Positions 46,765-58,627 of a stretch of 64,000 bases of DNA are shown one piece after another. Under the pieces are notes generated by a model. The model saw nothing but the letters and a program-made list of their open reading frames with translations, was not told the DNA's origin and did not search any database. Every line of letters starts with the position of its first letter. The stretch's first letter is position 1. The position numbers and the translations under genes are program-made. This stretch comes from Sphingomonas ginsenosidivorax (GTDB lineage: Bacteria; Pseudomonadota; Alphaproteobacteria; Sphingomonadales; Sphingomonadaceae): positions 1,181,001 through 1,245,000 of the forward strand of contig NZ_VOQR01000001.1 of NCBI RefSeq assembly GCF_007995065.1, written 5' to 3'.

Positions 46765-46843
46765 CCCCGTCATCCCGGGCTTGTCCCGGGATCCAGAGCC
46801 CCAAGCGCCCACGCCCGTAACCCTGGATCCCGGGATGACGGGG
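46765..46843. repeat. Paired-hairpin repeat (CCCGGG variant)
   Basis: Outer 15-bp arms CCCCGTCATCCCGGG and CCCGGGATGACGGGG are perfect complements. Inner CCCGGGATCCAG / CTGGATCCCGGG adds to the symmetry. It lies between the 127-residue gene and ivd. Confidence 0.85.
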
Positions 46844-46943
46844 ATTGCGGGATCAGGCTGCGGTCCTACCACCTTCCCCATTTTCCTTGCCCCAACAAAC
46901 CTGCTAGCCGCCGGCGCACAACACAACGCCCCGGAGAGGCTGC

Positions 46944-48110
46944 ATGATACCCGATTTCGATTTCGCGCTCGGCGAAAACGCGGACATGATTCGCGAGTCG
47001 ACGCACGCCTTTGCGACCGCGGAGATCGCGCCGCTTGCCGCTCGGATCGACGCGGAGGACTGGTTCCCGCGCGAGCTCTGGCCTGCGATGGGGGCGCTCG
47101 GGCTGCACGGCATCACCGTCGAGGAGGAATTCGGCGGCTTGGGCCTCGGCTATCTCGAGCATGTCGTCGCGGTCGAGGAAGTGTCGCGCGCGTCCGCGTC
47201 GATCGGCCTCAGCTACGGCGCGCATTCCAACCTGTGCGTCAACCAGATCCGTCGCTGGGCAACGCCTGAGCAGAAGGCGAAATGTCTGCCGAAACTGGTC
47301 TCGGGCGAGCATGTCGGGAGCCTCGCCATGTCGGAGGCCGGAGCGGGTTCTGACGTCGTCTCGATGAAGCTGCGCGCGCGGAAAACCGATAGCGGCTATG
47401 TCCTCGACGGCACGAAATTCTGGATCACCAACGCGGCTTACGCGGATACCCTCGTCGTCTATGCGAAGACCGGCGAGGGCAGCCGCGGCATCACCGCCTT
47501 CCTGATCGAGAAGGACATGCCGGGCTTCTCGATCGGGCAGAAGATCGACAAGATGGGGATGCGCGGCAGCCCAACCGCCGAACTCGTGTTCGACGGTTGC
47601 GAGGTGCCCGACAGCGCGGTGATGGGGCCGCTCAACGGTGGCGTCGGCGTGCTGATGTCGGGGCTCGATTACGAGCGTGCGGTGCTTGCGGGGATCCAGC
47701 TCGGGATCATGCAGGCGTGCCTCGATGTCGTCATCCCCTATGTCCGCGAGCGGAAACAGTTCGGACAGCCGATCGGCCAGTTCCAGCTGATCCAGGCGAA
47801 GGTTGCCGACATGTATGTCGCGCTGAGTTCGGCACGCGCGTACGTCTACGCGGTCGCCAAGAGCTGCGACGCGGGCAAGACCACGCGGTTCGACGCCGCG
47901 GGTGCGATCCTGCTCGCCAGCGAAAGCGCCGTGAAGGTGAGCCTCGAATCGATCCAGGCGCTGGGCGGTGCCGGCTATACCAAGGACTGGCCGGTCGAAC
48001 GGTTCATGCGCGACGCGAAGCTGCTCGATATCGGCGCAGGGACCAACGAGGTCCGACGGATGCTGATCGGCCGCGAACTGATCGGCGCGGCGCCAAAGGT
48101 GGCGCAGTGA
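46944..48110 (+). CDS. ivd: Isovaleryl-CoA dehydrogenase
   Basis: A 388-residue FAD enzyme that oxidises isovaleryl-CoA to 3-methylcrotonyl-CoA in leucine catabolism. The catalytic Glu is in MSGLDYERAVLAG, the internal position that distinguishes isovaleryl-CoA dehydrogenase, and the usual C-terminal Glu position is Gly (DIGAGTNEVRRMLIGREL). SLAMSEAGAGSDVVSM and FWITNAAYADTLVVYAKT are family segments. Ribosome-binding site GGAGAGG precedes the ATG. It is followed by the carboxylase genes of the same pathway. Confidence 0.96.
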   Translation: MIPDFDFALGENADMIRESTHAFATAEIAPLAARIDAEDWFPRELWPAMGALGLHGITVEEEFGGLGLGYLEHVVAVEEVSRASASIGLSYGAHSNLCVNQIRRWATPEQKAKCLPKLVSGEHVGSLAMSEAGAGSDVVSMKLRARKTDSGYVLDGTKFWITNAAYADTLVVYAKTGEGSRGITAFLIEKDMPGFSIGQKIDKMGMRGSPTAELVFDGCEVPDSAVMGPLNGGVGVLMSGLDYERAVLAGIQLGIMQACLDVVIPYVRERKQFGQPIGQFQLIQAKVADMYVALSSARAYVYAVAKSCDAGKTTRFDAAGAILLASESAVKVSLESIQALGGAGYTKDWPVERFMRDAKLLDIGAGTNEVRRMLIGRELIGAAPKVAQ

Positions 48111-48124
48111 GCCCCAAACCCCAG

Positions 48125-48216
48125 CGTCACCCTGAACTTGTTTCAGGGTCCACCTATCCACGGGGAAGGACGGCGATTGTCGACAGATGGATGCTGAAAC
48201 AAGTTCAGCATGACGG
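48125..48216. repeat. Paired-hairpin repeat before mccB
   Basis: Left hairpin ACCCTGAA-n5-TTCAGGGT and right hairpin ATGCTGAA-n5-TTCAGCAT, ends CGTCAC and CATGACGG. The final GACGG plus the next AG gives GGAG, seven bases before the mccB ATG. Confidence 0.85.
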
Positions 48217-48225
48217 AGCGCGTGT

Positions 48226-49827
48226 ATGACCGCACCCATCCTCACCTCCGCGCTGTCCCCCGAAAGCGACACCTTCCGCGCCAACGCCGCACATAACCGC
48301 GCGCTTGCCGAGACCCTCCGCGAAGACGTCGCGCGCACCGCGCTCGGCGGTAACGAGAAGGCCCGCGACCGCCATACCGCGCGCGGCAAGCTGCTTCCGC
48401 GCGACCGCGTCGAACGCCTGCTCGACCCCGGCAGCCCGTTCCTCGAGATCGGCCAACTCGCCGCCAACGGCCTCTACGACGACGAGGTGCCCGGCGCCGG
48501 CGTGATCGCGGGGATCGGGCGAGTCTCGGGCCGCCAGTGCATGATCCTGTGCAACGACGCCACGGTGAAGGGCGGCACCTACTTCCCACTCACCGTGAAG
48601 AAGCATCTGCGCGCGCAGGAAATCGCACAGGAAAACCGCCTTCCGTGCATCTACCTCGTCGACAGCGGCGGCGCGAACCTGCCGCACCAGGCCGAGGTGT
48701 TTCCCGACCGCGATCATTTCGGCCGCATCTTCTACAACCAGGCACAGATGTCCGCGCTCGGCATCCCGCAGATCGCGTGCGTGATGGGCAGCTGCACCGC
48801 GGGTGGCGCGTATGTGCCCGCGATGTCCGACGAGACGATCATCGTGCGTGGGCAGGGGACGATCTTTCTCGCCGGCCCACCGCTGGTGAAGGCCGCGACC
48901 GGCGAAGTGATTTCGGCGGAGGAACTCGGCGGCGCGGATACGCACGGGCGCCGCTCCGGCGTGGTCGACCATGTCGCCGAGAATGACGAGCACGCGCTGA
49001 CGATCGTCCGCGACATCGTCTCGACGCTCAGCCCCCAGCTGCCCATGCCGGTCAACGTCCAGACGCCCCGACCGCCGAAGTTCGACGCCGAGGAATTGTA
49101 CGGGATCGTGCCGAGCGACGTCCGTGCGCCGTACGACGTGCACGAGGTCATCGCGCGTTTGGTCGACGGATCCGAATTCCACGAGTTCAAAGCGCTTTAC
49201 GGCACGTCCCTCGTATGCGGTTTCGCGCATATCTGGGGCATGCCCGTCGCGATCCTCGCCAACAACGGCGTGCTGTTCAGCGAGAGCGCGCAGAAGGGCG
49301 CGCATTTCATCGAGCTCGCCTGCCAGCGGCGGATCCCGCTGCTGTTCCTGCAGAACATCTCGGGCTTCATGGTCGGTGGCAAGTACGAGGCGGAAGGCAT
49401 TGCCAAGCATGGCGCCAAGCTCGTCACCGCCGTCGCCACCGCGACCGTGCCGAAGATAACCGTGCTGATCGGCGGCAGCTTCGGCGCGGGCAATTACGGG
49501 ATGTGCGGGCGCGCCTATTCGCCCCGCTTCCTGTTCACCTGGCCCAACAGCCGGATCTCGGTCATGGGCGGCGAACAGGCGGCCTCGGTGCTCGCCACCG
49601 TCCACCGCGATGCGGACAACTGGACGCCCGAGCAGGCCGAAGCCTTCAAGGCGCCGGTCCGCCAGAAGTACGAGGACGAGGGCAATCCCTGGTACGCCAC
49701 CGCGCGGCTGTGGGACGACGGGATCATCGACCCGGCGCAGACCCGCGACGTGCTCGGCCTTGCGCTCGCCGCGACGCTCAATGCTCCCATCCCCGAACGC
49801 CCGGCGTTCGGCGTGTTCCGGATGTAA
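48226..49827 (+). CDS. mccB: Methylcrotonyl-CoA carboxylase, carboxyltransferase (beta) subunit
   Basis: A 533-residue carboxyltransferase that moves CO2 from carboxybiotin to 3-methylcrotonyl-CoA. The methylcrotonyl type is supported by [38 protein letters not shown] (SGGA oxyanion motif), [17 protein letters not shown], and the second oxyanion region [19 protein letters not shown] with [16 protein letters not shown]. Sequence plus position between ivd and the biotin subunit make other acyl-CoA carboxylases less likely. The ribosome-binding site overlaps the end of the repeat at 48125-48216. Confidence 0.94.
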   Translation: MTAPILTSALSPESDTFRANAAHNRALAETLREDVARTALGGNEKARDRHTARGKLLPRDRVERLLDPGSPFLEIGQLAANGLYDDEVPGAGVIAGIGRVSGRQCMILCNDATVKGGTYFPLTVKKHLRAQEIAQENRLPCIYLVDSGGANLPHQAEVFPDRDHFGRIFYNQAQMSALGIPQIACVMGSCTAGGAYVPAMSDETIIVRGQGTIFLAGPPLVKAATGEVISAEELGGADTHGRRSGVVDHVAENDEHALTIVRDIVSTLSPQLPMPVNVQTPRPPKFDAEELYGIVPSDVRAPYDVHEVIARLVDGSEFHEFKALYGTSLVCGFAHIWGMPVAILANNGVLFSESAQKGAHFIELACQRRIPLLFLQNISGFMVGGKYEAEGIAKHGAKLVTAVATATVPKITVLIGGSFGAGNYGMCGRAYSPRFLFTWPNSRISVMGGEQAASVLATVHRDADNWTPEQAEAFKAPVRQKYEDEGNPWYATARLWDDGIIDPAQTRDVLGLALAATLNAPIPERPAFGVFRM

Positions 49828-49832
49828 CGCCC

Positions 49833-50302
49833 ATGATCCTGTTCCTTCTTGCCCAGATCACCCCCGTCCAGCCGATCGTGAAGGGCACCGGACTGCCCCC
49901 CGCGGTCGTCAGCGAGGAAAGCGGCGTGCTGGTACCGATCGACGCGCTGTTCGCAGCGCTCGCCGCGCGCGACCCGCAAGCGGTGCTTGCCGCGATGCGC
50001 CCCGATGCAGGCGCGACCGTCGCCGAGGAGAAACCCGACGGCACGCGTTCGGTCCGCCACATGACCGCAGTGCAGTTCGCCGCGATGGTGAAGCCGGGCC
50101 CCGAACGCTACGCCGAACGCATCAGCGACCCTGCGATCGAGATCGACGGCGATATCGCGATGGTCTGGGCGCCATACGTCTTCACGATCGACGGCAAGCC
50201 CGCGCATTGCGGCTACAATCATTTCGACCTGGTGCGCGAGAGCGGCCGGTGGAAAATCCAGAACGTGACCTGGTCGTCGCGGACGACGAGCTGCGTGGCC
50301 CA

Positions 50303-50306
<4 letters not shown>
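49833..50306 (+). CDS. NTF2/SnoaL-like protein between the two carboxylase subunits
   Basis: A 157-residue protein with a short hydrophobic start (ILFLLAQITPV) that may be a signal peptide, then an NTF2-like domain: ALFAALAARDPQAVLAAMRP, VQFAAMVKPGPERYAERIS, IDGDIAMVWAPYVFTIDGK, and the typical ending FDLVRESGRWKIQNVTWS. Its stop overlaps the mccA start. It is not an ordinary member of the leucine pathway; a scavenging or hydrolase-like role is only a guess. Confidence 0.8.
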
Positions 50307-52137
<1,831 letters not shown>

Positions 52138-52150
<13 letters not shown>

Positions 52151-52231
52151 ACTTGGTTCAGGGTCCACCGCGCCTCGGGCGATGGTGGCGGTTGGGGCGC
52201 GGTGGATGCTGAAACGAGTTCAGCATGACGG
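52138..52231. repeat. Paired-hairpin repeat overlapping the end of mccA
   Basis: Left hairpin ACCCTGAA-n5-TTCAGGGT and right hairpin ATGCTGAA-n5-TTCAGCAT, ends CCCGTC and GACGG. The left end encodes the last residues and the stop of mccA. The right end runs into the ribosome-binding site (GGAGGG) of the MaoC-like gene. Confidence 0.85.
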
Positions 52232-52242
52232 AGGGACAATAC

Positions 52243-52707
52243 ATGGCCGGTAGATACTATGACGACTGGACGATCGGCGACACGCTCGTCCACGAGATCC
52301 GCCGTACCGTTACCGAGACCGACAATCTCCTCTTCTCGACAATGACGCACAATCCGCAGCCGCTGCACCTCGACGTGGAGGCGGCGAAGGCCAGCGAGTT
52401 CGGGCGTATCCTCGTCAACGGCACCTTCACCTTCGCGCTGCTGATCGGGCTGTCGGTCGGCGACACGACGCTGGGCACGCTGGTCGCGAACCTGGGGTAC
52501 GACAAGCTCGTCCACCCCAATCCGGTGTTCATCGGCGACACGATGCGCGCGTCGAGCGCGGTCACGGCCCTGCGCGAAAGCCGGTCGCGGCCCGAGTCGG
52601 GGCTTGTGACCTTCCGCCACGATCTCCACAATCAACGTGACGAACTCGTCTGCCAGTGCCTGCGTACCGCGCTGCTGCACCGCCGACCCCGAGAGGACCA
52701 AGCATGA
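52243..52707 (+). CDS. MaoC-like acyl-CoA hydratase
   Basis: A 154-residue hot-dog-fold protein of the MaoC/(R)-specific enoyl-CoA hydratase type. The catalytic segment is [20 protein letters not shown], with [20 protein letters not shown] following. The substrate is probably an enoyl-CoA of branched-chain acid breakdown. I chose the ATG at 52243, which has GGAGGG eight bases upstream, over the ATG at 52225 inside the repeat. The stop overlaps the thiolase ATG (ATGA). Confidence 0.9.
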   Translation: MAGRYYDDWTIGDTLVHEIRRTVTETDNLLFSTMTHNPQPLHLDVEAAKASEFGRILVNGTFTFALLIGLSVGDTTLGTLVANLGYDKLVHPNPVFIGDTMRASSAVTALRESRSRPESGLVTFRHDLHNQRDELVCQCLRTALLHRRPREDQA

Positions 52708-53876
52708 CCGATATCGTGATCACCGCTGCCAAGCGTACCCCCGTGGGCAGCTTCCTCGGCGCCTTTGCCGCAACCCCCGCGCACGAACTGGGCCGCGTGG
52801 CGATCGAGGCCGCGCTCGAACAAGCCGGGGTCGCTGGCGAAGACGTGTCCGAAGTCATCATGGGCCAGGTGCTGACCGCGGCGCAGGGCCAGAACCCCGC
52901 GCGCCAGGCGTCGATGGCGGCCGGCGTGCCGAAGGAAGTGCCCGCCTGGGGCGTCAACCAGGTCTGCGGCTCGGGCCTGCGCGCCGTCGCGATCGCCTGC
53001 CAGTCGATCCAGACCGGCGATGCGACGATCGTCGTCGCGGGCGGGCAGGAATCGATGTCGATGTCCGCGCACGCCCAGTCGATCCGCGGCGGCCAGAAGA
53101 TGGGCAACCTGTCCCTTGTCGACACGATGGTCAGCGACGGGCTGACCGACGTGTTCAACGGCTATCACATGGGCATCACCGCCGAGAATCTGGCCGAGCA
53201 GTACCAGGTCACGCGCGGCGAGCAGGACGCCTTCTCGGTCGCGTCGCAGAACAAGGCCGAGGCCGCACGCGGATCGGGACGGTTCAAGGACGAGATCGCC
53301 AGCGTCACGATTCCGGGCCGCAAGGGCGACACCGTCGTCGCGGACGACGAATATATCCGCGCCGGCGCGACGATCGAGAGCGTGTCGGGCGTGCGGCCGG
53401 CGTTCAAGAAGGACGGCACGGTCACCGCGGCCAACGCCAGCGGCCTCAACGACGGCGCCGCCGCCTTGGTGCTGATGACGCGCGCGGAGGCCGAGCGGCG
53501 CGGTTCGCCGATCCTCGCGACGATCAAGAGCTGGGCATCGGCGGGCGTCGATCCGTCGATCATGGGGATCGGCCCGGTCCCCGCGACTCGCCGTGCGCTG
53601 GAAAAGGCCGGCTGGACGATCGGCGACCTCGACCTGATCGAGGCGAACGAGGCGTTCGCGGCGCAGGCGCTGTCGGTCGGCAAGGAGCTCGGCTGGGATG
53701 CCGAGAAGGTCAACGTCAACGGCGGCGCGATCGCGATCGGTCATCCGATCGGCGCGAGCGGCGCTCGGGTGCTGACCACGCTGATCTACGAGATGCAGAA
53801 GCGCGACGCGAAGAAGGGGCTGGCGACGCTGTGCATCGGCGGCGGCATGGGGATCGCGATGTGTCTGGAGCGGTAA
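52704..53876 (+). CDS. Acetyl-CoA acetyltransferase (thiolase)
   Basis: A 390-residue thiolase II. The catalytic residues are Cys88 in [11 protein letters not shown], His347 in [14 protein letters not shown] and Cys377 in LCIGGGMG, in the standard spacing. [20 protein letters not shown] and [10 protein letters not shown] are typical of acetoacetyl-CoA thiolases. It could finish leucine breakdown from acetoacetyl-CoA, or make acetoacetyl-CoA for polyhydroxybutyrate; no phaB lies here. Ribosome-binding site AGAGGA. Two repeats follow and separate it from a convergent gene. Confidence 0.95.
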   Translation: MTDIVITAAKRTPVGSFLGAFAATPAHELGRVAIEAALEQAGVAGEDVSEVIMGQVLTAAQGQNPARQASMAAGVPKEVPAWGVNQVCGSGLRAVAIACQSIQTGDATIVVAGGQESMSMSAHAQSIRGGQKMGNLSLVDTMVSDGLTDVFNGYHMGITAENLAEQYQVTRGEQDAFSVASQNKAEAARGSGRFKDEIASVTIPGRKGDTVVADDEYIRAGATIESVSGVRPAFKKDGTVTAANASGLNDGAAALVLMTRAEAERRGSPILATIKSWASAGVDPSIMGIGPVPATRRALEKAGWTIGDLDLIEANEAFAAQALSVGKELGWDAEKVNVNGGAIAIGHPIGASGARVLTTLIYEMQKRDAKKGLATLCIGGGMGIAMCLER

Positions 53877-53886
53877 GGTAATCCGT

Positions 53887-53961
53887 TCGTCATCCCGGGT
53901 TCCAGGGTTACGCGCGCTAGCGCCTCGGGCTCTGGATCCTGACGTTCGTCAGGATGACGGG
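53887..53961. repeat. Degenerate paired-hairpin repeat
   Basis: The right hairpin ATCCTGACG-TT-CGTCAGGAT is intact and ends GACGGGC. The left part, CGTCATCCCGGGTTCCAGGG, is decayed. It lies just after the thiolase gene. Confidence 0.65.
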
Positions 53962-53995
53962 CATCTACGGGGGCACCCGAACTGCAGTGGACGCC

Positions 53996-54095
53996 ACCCC
54001 GGCGAAGGCCGGGGCCCAGTTGGGGGACTCCCGTGACTGGGCACGGACCTCCGTTCCATCAGCCTTCCCAACTGGGCCCCGGCCTTCGCCGGGGT
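53996..54095. repeat. Perfect 29-bp inverted repeat between convergent genes
   Basis: The arms at 53996-54024 and 54067-54095 are perfect complements (starting ACCCCGGCGAAGGCCGG), and each arm is partly self-complementary. It probably ends transcripts from the thiolase and the FAD-dependent dehydrogenase genes. There is no T-tract. Confidence 0.85.
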
Positions 54096-54106
54096 AGGGG
54101 TTGGGC

Positions 54107-55750
54107 CTAGGGGGCGGCCGCCAGCATGCTCAACGCCACCGCCTCGGCGACCTTGATCCCGTCGACCGCGGCGGACAAAATCCCGCCCGCATACCCAGCC
54201 CCTTCGCCTGCCGGGAACAGCCCGGCGGTGTTGAGGCTTTGGAACGCCTCGTTCCGCGTGATCCGCACCGGCGAGGACGTGCGCGTCTCGACGCCGGTCA
54301 TCACCGCGTCGGGATGGTCGTAGCCCGGGATCTGCTTGCCGAACGCGACCAGCGCCTCGCGCAACGCGGTGACCGCGAACTCGGGCAGGCAGTCGGCGAG
54401 GTCGCACATCGTCACGCCGGGGCGGTAGGACGGGATCACCGTCCCGAGCGCGGTCGACGGTCGGCCGGCGAGGAAATCGCCTAGCCGCTGCGCCGGCGCG
54501 TTGTAGCTCGATCCGCCGACCGCGAACGCGCGCGTTTCCCAATGCCGCTGCAGCTCGATCCCCGCGAGCGGCGACCCCGGATAGTCGCGCTCGGGATCGA
54601 TCCCGACGACCAGCCCCGAATTCGCGTTGCGTTCGTTCCGCGAATACTGGCTCATGCCGTTGGTCGCGACGCGGCCTTCCTCCGAGGTCGCGGCGACGAC
54701 GGTGCCGCCCGGGCACATGCAGAAGCTGTAGGCGGTGCGGCCGTTGCTGCAGTGATGCGACAGGCTGTAGGCGGCCGCGCCGAGATCGGGATGCCCCGCG
54801 CACGGCCCGAACCGCGCCTCGTCGATCCACGACTGCGGATGCTCGATCCGGACGCCGATCGAGAAGGGCTTTGCCTCGACGTGCACGCCGGCGTCGTGGA
54901 GCATGTGGAAGGTGTCGCGCGCGCTGTGACCTAACGCGAGGACGACATGGCTGGCGGCGACATGGCTGGCGGCGAGATGGTCGCCAGTGTGCATGCGCAG
55001 CCCGGTGACGCGGCGCTTACCGTCGACGTCGCTCTCGATGTCGATGCCCTCGACGCGGTTCTCGAAGCGATATTCGCCGCCGAGCGACTCGATCGTCTCG
55101 CGCATGCTCTCGACCATGGTGACCAGGCGGAAGGTGCCGATATGCGGATGCGCCTCGGTCAGGATCTCCTCGGGCGCGCCGGCCTTGACGAACTCGGTCA
55201 GCACTTTCCGCCCCAGATGCCGCGGATCCTGGATCTGGCTCCACAGCTTGCCGTCGGAGAAGGTGCCCGCGCCGCCCTCGCCGAACTGGACGTTCGATTC
55301 GGGGTTGAGCACGCCGCGCCGCCACAGCCCCCAGGTGTCCTTGGTCCGCTCGCGCACCACCTTGCCGCGGTCGACGATGATCGGCCGGAACCCCATCTGA
55401 GCGAGGATCAATCCGGCGAACAGCCCGCACGGGCCTGCGCCAACGACCACGGGGCGGGGCAGCTCGACGCCCTCCGGCGCCTTGGCGACGAAGGCATAGC
55501 GGGTGTCGGGGGTCGGGTTGACGTGGCGATCCTTCCGGAACCGCGCGAGCACCGTCGCCTCGTCCTTGACGTTGACGTCGACCGAATAGACCAGCTGGAT
55601 GTCCATCTTGTCGCGCGCGTCGTTGGCACGCCTGGCGATCTTGAAGCGGACCAGTTCGCGCGGCGTGATGCGCAGCCGCTTGCACACCGCGGCGGGCAGC
55701 GCCTCGTCGGCATGGTTGATCGGCAGCTTCAGTTCGGTGATGCGCAACAT
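54107..55750 (-). CDS. FAD-dependent dehydrogenase (COG2509 type)
   Basis: A 547-residue flavoprotein. An N-terminal segment of about 90 residues with LKLPINHADEALPAAVCKRL precedes the FAD Rossmann motif PVVVGAGPCGLFAGL. Further family segments are GAGTFSDGKLWSQIQDPRH, GHSARDTFHML, SFCMCPGGTVVAATSEEG and the C-terminal GLFPAGEGAGYAGGILSAA. This group is widespread and its substrate is unknown. I used the ATG at 55750; the frame runs on to 55906 but overlaps the divergent gene. It is convergent with the thiolase gene. Confidence 0.88.
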   Translation of the reverse strand: MLRITELKLPINHADEALPAAVCKRLRITPRELVRFKIARRANDARDKMDIQLVYSVDVNVKDEATVLARFRKDRHVNPTPDTRYAFVAKAPEGVELPRPVVVGAGPCGLFAGLILAQMGFRPIIVDRGKVVRERTKDTWGLWRRGVLNPESNVQFGEGGAGTFSDGKLWSQIQDPRHLGRKVLTEFVKAGAPEEILTEAHPHIGTFRLVTMVESMRETIESLGGEYRFENRVEGIDIESDVDGKRRVTGLRMHTGDHLAASHVAASHVVLALGHSARDTFHMLHDAGVHVEAKPFSIGVRIEHPQSWIDEARFGPCAGHPDLGAAAYSLSHHCSNGRTAYSFCMCPGGTVVAATSEEGRVATNGMSQYSRNERNANSGLVVGIDPERDYPGSPLAGIELQRHWETRAFAVGGSSYNAPAQRLGDFLAGRPSTALGTVIPSYRPGVTMCDLADCLPEFAVTALREALVAFGKQIPGYDHPDAVMTGVETRTSSPVRITRNEAFQSLNTAGLFPAGEGAGYAGGILSAAVDGIKVAEAVALSMLAAAP

Positions 55751-55832
55751 GACGCCGCCGATGCCACGGACCGCGTCGTGGCACAATTGTGCGACAAAGC
55801 TGCTATAGGGGGGTCTCGAGAGGAGATGCCCG

Positions 55833-57332
55833 ATGGCGTCGAGTATCGCGTATAATCGCTTCGGCCTGGGTGCACGGCCGGGCGATCGCTCCAGCGGCGA
55901 ACCCAAGGCCTGGTTGCTCGACCAGCTGGGCCGCTATGATCCGAAACCGGCGGGGATCGCCGCGACCAAGGGGTCGCCCGAGATCGCGACCGCGCTGATC
56001 GACTATCGCGACGACCGCCGCGTGCTGCGCCGCCAGATGGCTGCGTCGCCGCCCGTCGCGACCCCAGACCCGACGATGAGCGGGGCGGGGGGCGCCGGCG
56101 CGACTCCGCCCGCGATGGGTGGCGCGATGGCGGCAGCCCCGCCGCCGGTGGACCCGCAGAAACGCGCGCTGATGGACGCCCGGCAGATTGCCGCGCGCGC
56201 GATCCGGCTCGACTATGGCCGCGCGGTGGCAGCGCGAACCGATGCCGCGCTGGTCTCGGACGCGCCGTTCGTCGAGCGGCTCGTGCAGTTCTGGGCGAAT
56301 CATTTCGCGGTCTCGACCGACAAGATCGAGATCGTCGGGCTCGCCGGACCGATGGAGTTCGAGGCGATCCGGCCGCACGTGCTGGGGCGCTTCTCCGACA
56401 TGCTGAACGCGGTCGAACGGCATCCGGCGATGCTGCTCTATCTCGACCAGGCGGTGTCGGTCGGGCCGGGCAGCGCGGTCGGCCTGCGCGTCGCGGCGCG
56501 TGGGCAGCGCAAGGTCGGGCTGAACGAGAATCTCGCGCGCGAGATCCTCGAGCTGCACACATTGGGCGTGCGGACCGGCTACGAACAGGGCGACGTCACC
56601 GAGTTCGCGCGCGCGATGACCGGATGGACCGCGACCGGCTTCGGGCGAGGACCGAAGATGGGCGGCGTGCCCGGCGCGTTCGCGTTCATGCCCGCGATCC
56701 ACGAACCCGGCGACCGCATCATCATGGGCAAGACCTATCCGGCGGCAGGCGAGGCGCAGGCGCAGGCAGTGCTCGACGATCTCGCGGTCCATCCCGCGAC
56801 CGCGACGCATATCGCGACCAAGCTCGCGCGGCACTTCGCGGGTGACGTGCCGCCGCCGGCGATGATCACGCGGCTCAAGACGGCGTTCCTCAAATCGGGT
56901 GGCGACCTGCCGACCGTCTACAAGGCGATCATCGCCTCGCCCGAAGCCTGGGTCGCGACGCCGGTCAAGTTCCGCACGCCGTGGGAATGGACGATCGCCG
57001 TCCACCGCGCGCTCGGCACGAAGACGCTGCAGCCGGGCGCGATGGTGGGCCTCATGAACCAGCTCGGCCAGCCGGTGTGGAAGCCGGGGCAGCCGGTCGG
57101 CTATGACGACCTCGCCGCGACCTGGGCGGGGCCCGACGCGATCATGCGTCGGGTCGAGGCGGCGGAGCGGTTCGCCACGCGGGCTGCGGCGAATACCGAT
57201 GCGCGTGCGCTGGCGCCGGTGCTGTTCCCCGATGCGCTGAGCGCCGCGACTGCGCAGGCGCTGACGCGCGCCGAAAGCCCGGGGCAGGCGCTCGCGCTGC
57301 TGCTCGTCTCGCCCGAAATGATGCGGAGATAG
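55833..57332 (+). CDS. DUF1800 family protein
   Basis: A 499-residue DUF1800 protein. The N-terminal AYNRFGLGARPGD motif and the core segment FVERLVQFWANHFAVSTDK are characteristic, as are NENLAREILELHTLGV and ATHIATKLARHFAGD further on. An Ala/Pro/Gly/Met-rich insert lies near residues 70-110. No signal peptide is obvious. The function is unknown, but these proteins occur next to DUF1501 proteins, as here (two-base gap). It is divergent from the FAD-dependent dehydrogenase gene. Confidence 0.92.
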   Translation: MASSIAYNRFGLGARPGDRSSGEPKAWLLDQLGRYDPKPAGIAATKGSPEIATALIDYRDDRRVLRRQMAASPPVATPDPTMSGAGGAGATPPAMGGAMAAAPPPVDPQKRALMDARQIAARAIRLDYGRAVAARTDAALVSDAPFVERLVQFWANHFAVSTDKIEIVGLAGPMEFEAIRPHVLGRFSDMLNAVERHPAMLLYLDQAVSVGPGSAVGLRVAARGQRKVGLNENLAREILELHTLGVRTGYEQGDVTEFARAMTGWTATGFGRGPKMGGVPGAFAFMPAIHEPGDRIIMGKTYPAAGEAQAQAVLDDLAVHPATATHIATKLARHFAGDVPPPAMITRLKTAFLKSGGDLPTVYKAIIASPEAWVATPVKFRTPWEWTIAVHRALGTKTLQPGAMVGLMNQLGQPVWKPGQPVGYDDLAATWAGPDAIMRRVEAAERFATRAAANTDARALAPVLFPDALSAATAQALTRAESPGQALALLLVSPEMMRR

Positions 57333-57334
57333 AC

Positions 57335-58489
57335 ATGTTCGATCGTCGTTCCATCCTCACCCGCGGCGCGCTCGGTGCCGCCGGCCTCGCCTTCGCGCCG
57401 CGCATGGCGTTCGCGCGCGCCGCGACGCCCAAGCGCTTCGTCTTCATCATCCAGCGCGGCGCCGCCGACGGGCTCGGCGTGATCGGCGCGGTCGGCGACC
57501 CCGCCTTTGCCGGCATCCGCGGCGATCTCGCGGCCGACGTGGCCAGCGGTACGAAGCTCGACACCACCTTCATGCTGCACCCCGCGATGACCAACGCCGC
57601 GGGGTTGTACGGCAAGGGGCAGGCGCTGTTCGCGCACGCGATCGCCTCGCCGTACCGCGATCGCTCGCATTTCGACGGGCAGAACGTGCTCGAGACCGGC
57701 GGCAGCCGCGCCTATCAGGTGCGCGACGGCTGGCTCAACCGACTGCTCGGCGTGCTGCCCGCGGACCAGGCGCGCGCAATCGCGGTTGCGGCGACGGTGC
57801 CGATGGCACTCCGCGGATCGCGCGAGATTGCCTCCTACGCGCCGTCCAGCCTGCCCCAGGCGTCGGACGACCTGCTCCAGCGCGTCTCGATGCTCTATCA
57901 GGGCGATGCCCAGCTGCACGGGCTGTGGAGCGAGGCGCTGGCGACGCGAAGCCTGACCAGCGACCTGAGCGCCGACGACGGGCGCAACGCCGCGGCGACG
58001 GGCGCGCTCGCCGCCAAGCTGCTGGCACCCGACAGCGGCGCGCGGATCGCGATGATCGAGACCGGCGGTTGGGACACGCATACCGGGCAGCGCGGGCGGC
58101 TGGCGGCACAGTTGAAGGGGCTCGACGCGATGGTCGGTGCGCTGCAGGCGGGGCTGGGGCCGCTCTGGGCGGACACGATGGTGCTGGTCGCGACCGAGTT
58201 CGGCCGCACCGTCGCGGTCAACGGCACCGGCGGCACCGATCACGGCACGGGGACGGCGGCGATGCTGTTCGGTGGCGGCGTGAAGGGCGGGCGCGTGCTC
58301 GCCGACTGGCCCGGGTTGAGCACGGCGGCGCTCTACGAGGCGCGCGACATCCGCCCGACCGCCCAGCTCGACGCGTTCATCGGCGGCGCGCTGTCGTCGC
58401 ACTTCGGGGTCGATCCGGCGCGTGTGATGGCGGCGGTGTTCCCGACCAGCGCGAAGGTGGTCGCGACCGAGGGGTTGTTATGGGTCTGA
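57335..58489 (+). CDS. DUF1501 family protein, probable Tat substrate
   Basis: A 384-residue protein. It begins with a twin-arginine-type leader (FDRRSILTRGALGAAGLAF) and then the DUF1501 core, with FVFIIQRGAADGLG, SHFDGQNVLETGG, GGWDTHTGQ, ATEFGRTVAVNGTGGTDHG and GLSTAALYEARDIRPTAQ. The fold is related to alkaline phosphatases and sulfatases. The pairing with DUF1800 is the standard arrangement. It starts two bases after the DUF1800 gene, so the two are cotranslated. Substrate unknown. Confidence 0.92.
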   Translation: MFDRRSILTRGALGAAGLAFAPRMAFARAATPKRFVFIIQRGAADGLGVIGAVGDPAFAGIRGDLAADVASGTKLDTTFMLHPAMTNAAGLYGKGQALFAHAIASPYRDRSHFDGQNVLETGGSRAYQVRDGWLNRLLGVLPADQARAIAVAATVPMALRGSREIASYAPSSLPQASDDLLQRVSMLYQGDAQLHGLWSEALATRSLTSDLSADDGRNAAATGALAAKLLAPDSGARIAMIETGGWDTHTGQRGRLAAQLKGLDAMVGALQAGLGPLWADTMVLVATEFGRTVAVNGTGGTDHGTGTAAMLFGGGVKGGRVLADWPGLSTAALYEARDIRPTAQLDAFIGGALSSHFGVDPARVMAAVFPTSAKVVATEGLLWV

Positions 58490-58500
58490 TCCCAGCCCCC

Positions 58501-58567
58501 CCGTTCGTGCTGAGCGCAGTCGAAGCACCTGGGGACAGGTGCCCTTCGACTTCGCTCAGGGCGAACG
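58501..58567. repeat. Inverted repeat of the CGTTCGTGCTGAGC family
   Basis: The left arm starts CCGTTCGTGCTGAGCG and the right arm ends CGCTCAGGGCGAACGG; they are imperfect complements centred near 58534. It is a separate family from the paired-hairpin repeats and lies between the DUF1501 and 2Fe-2S genes. Confidence 0.75.
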
Positions 58568-58627
58568 GAGCTAGGGTGGGCAGAGGCGGGGTGACGCAGG
58601 AGCCGCAGCCGCCTAACGTCCCCACCC

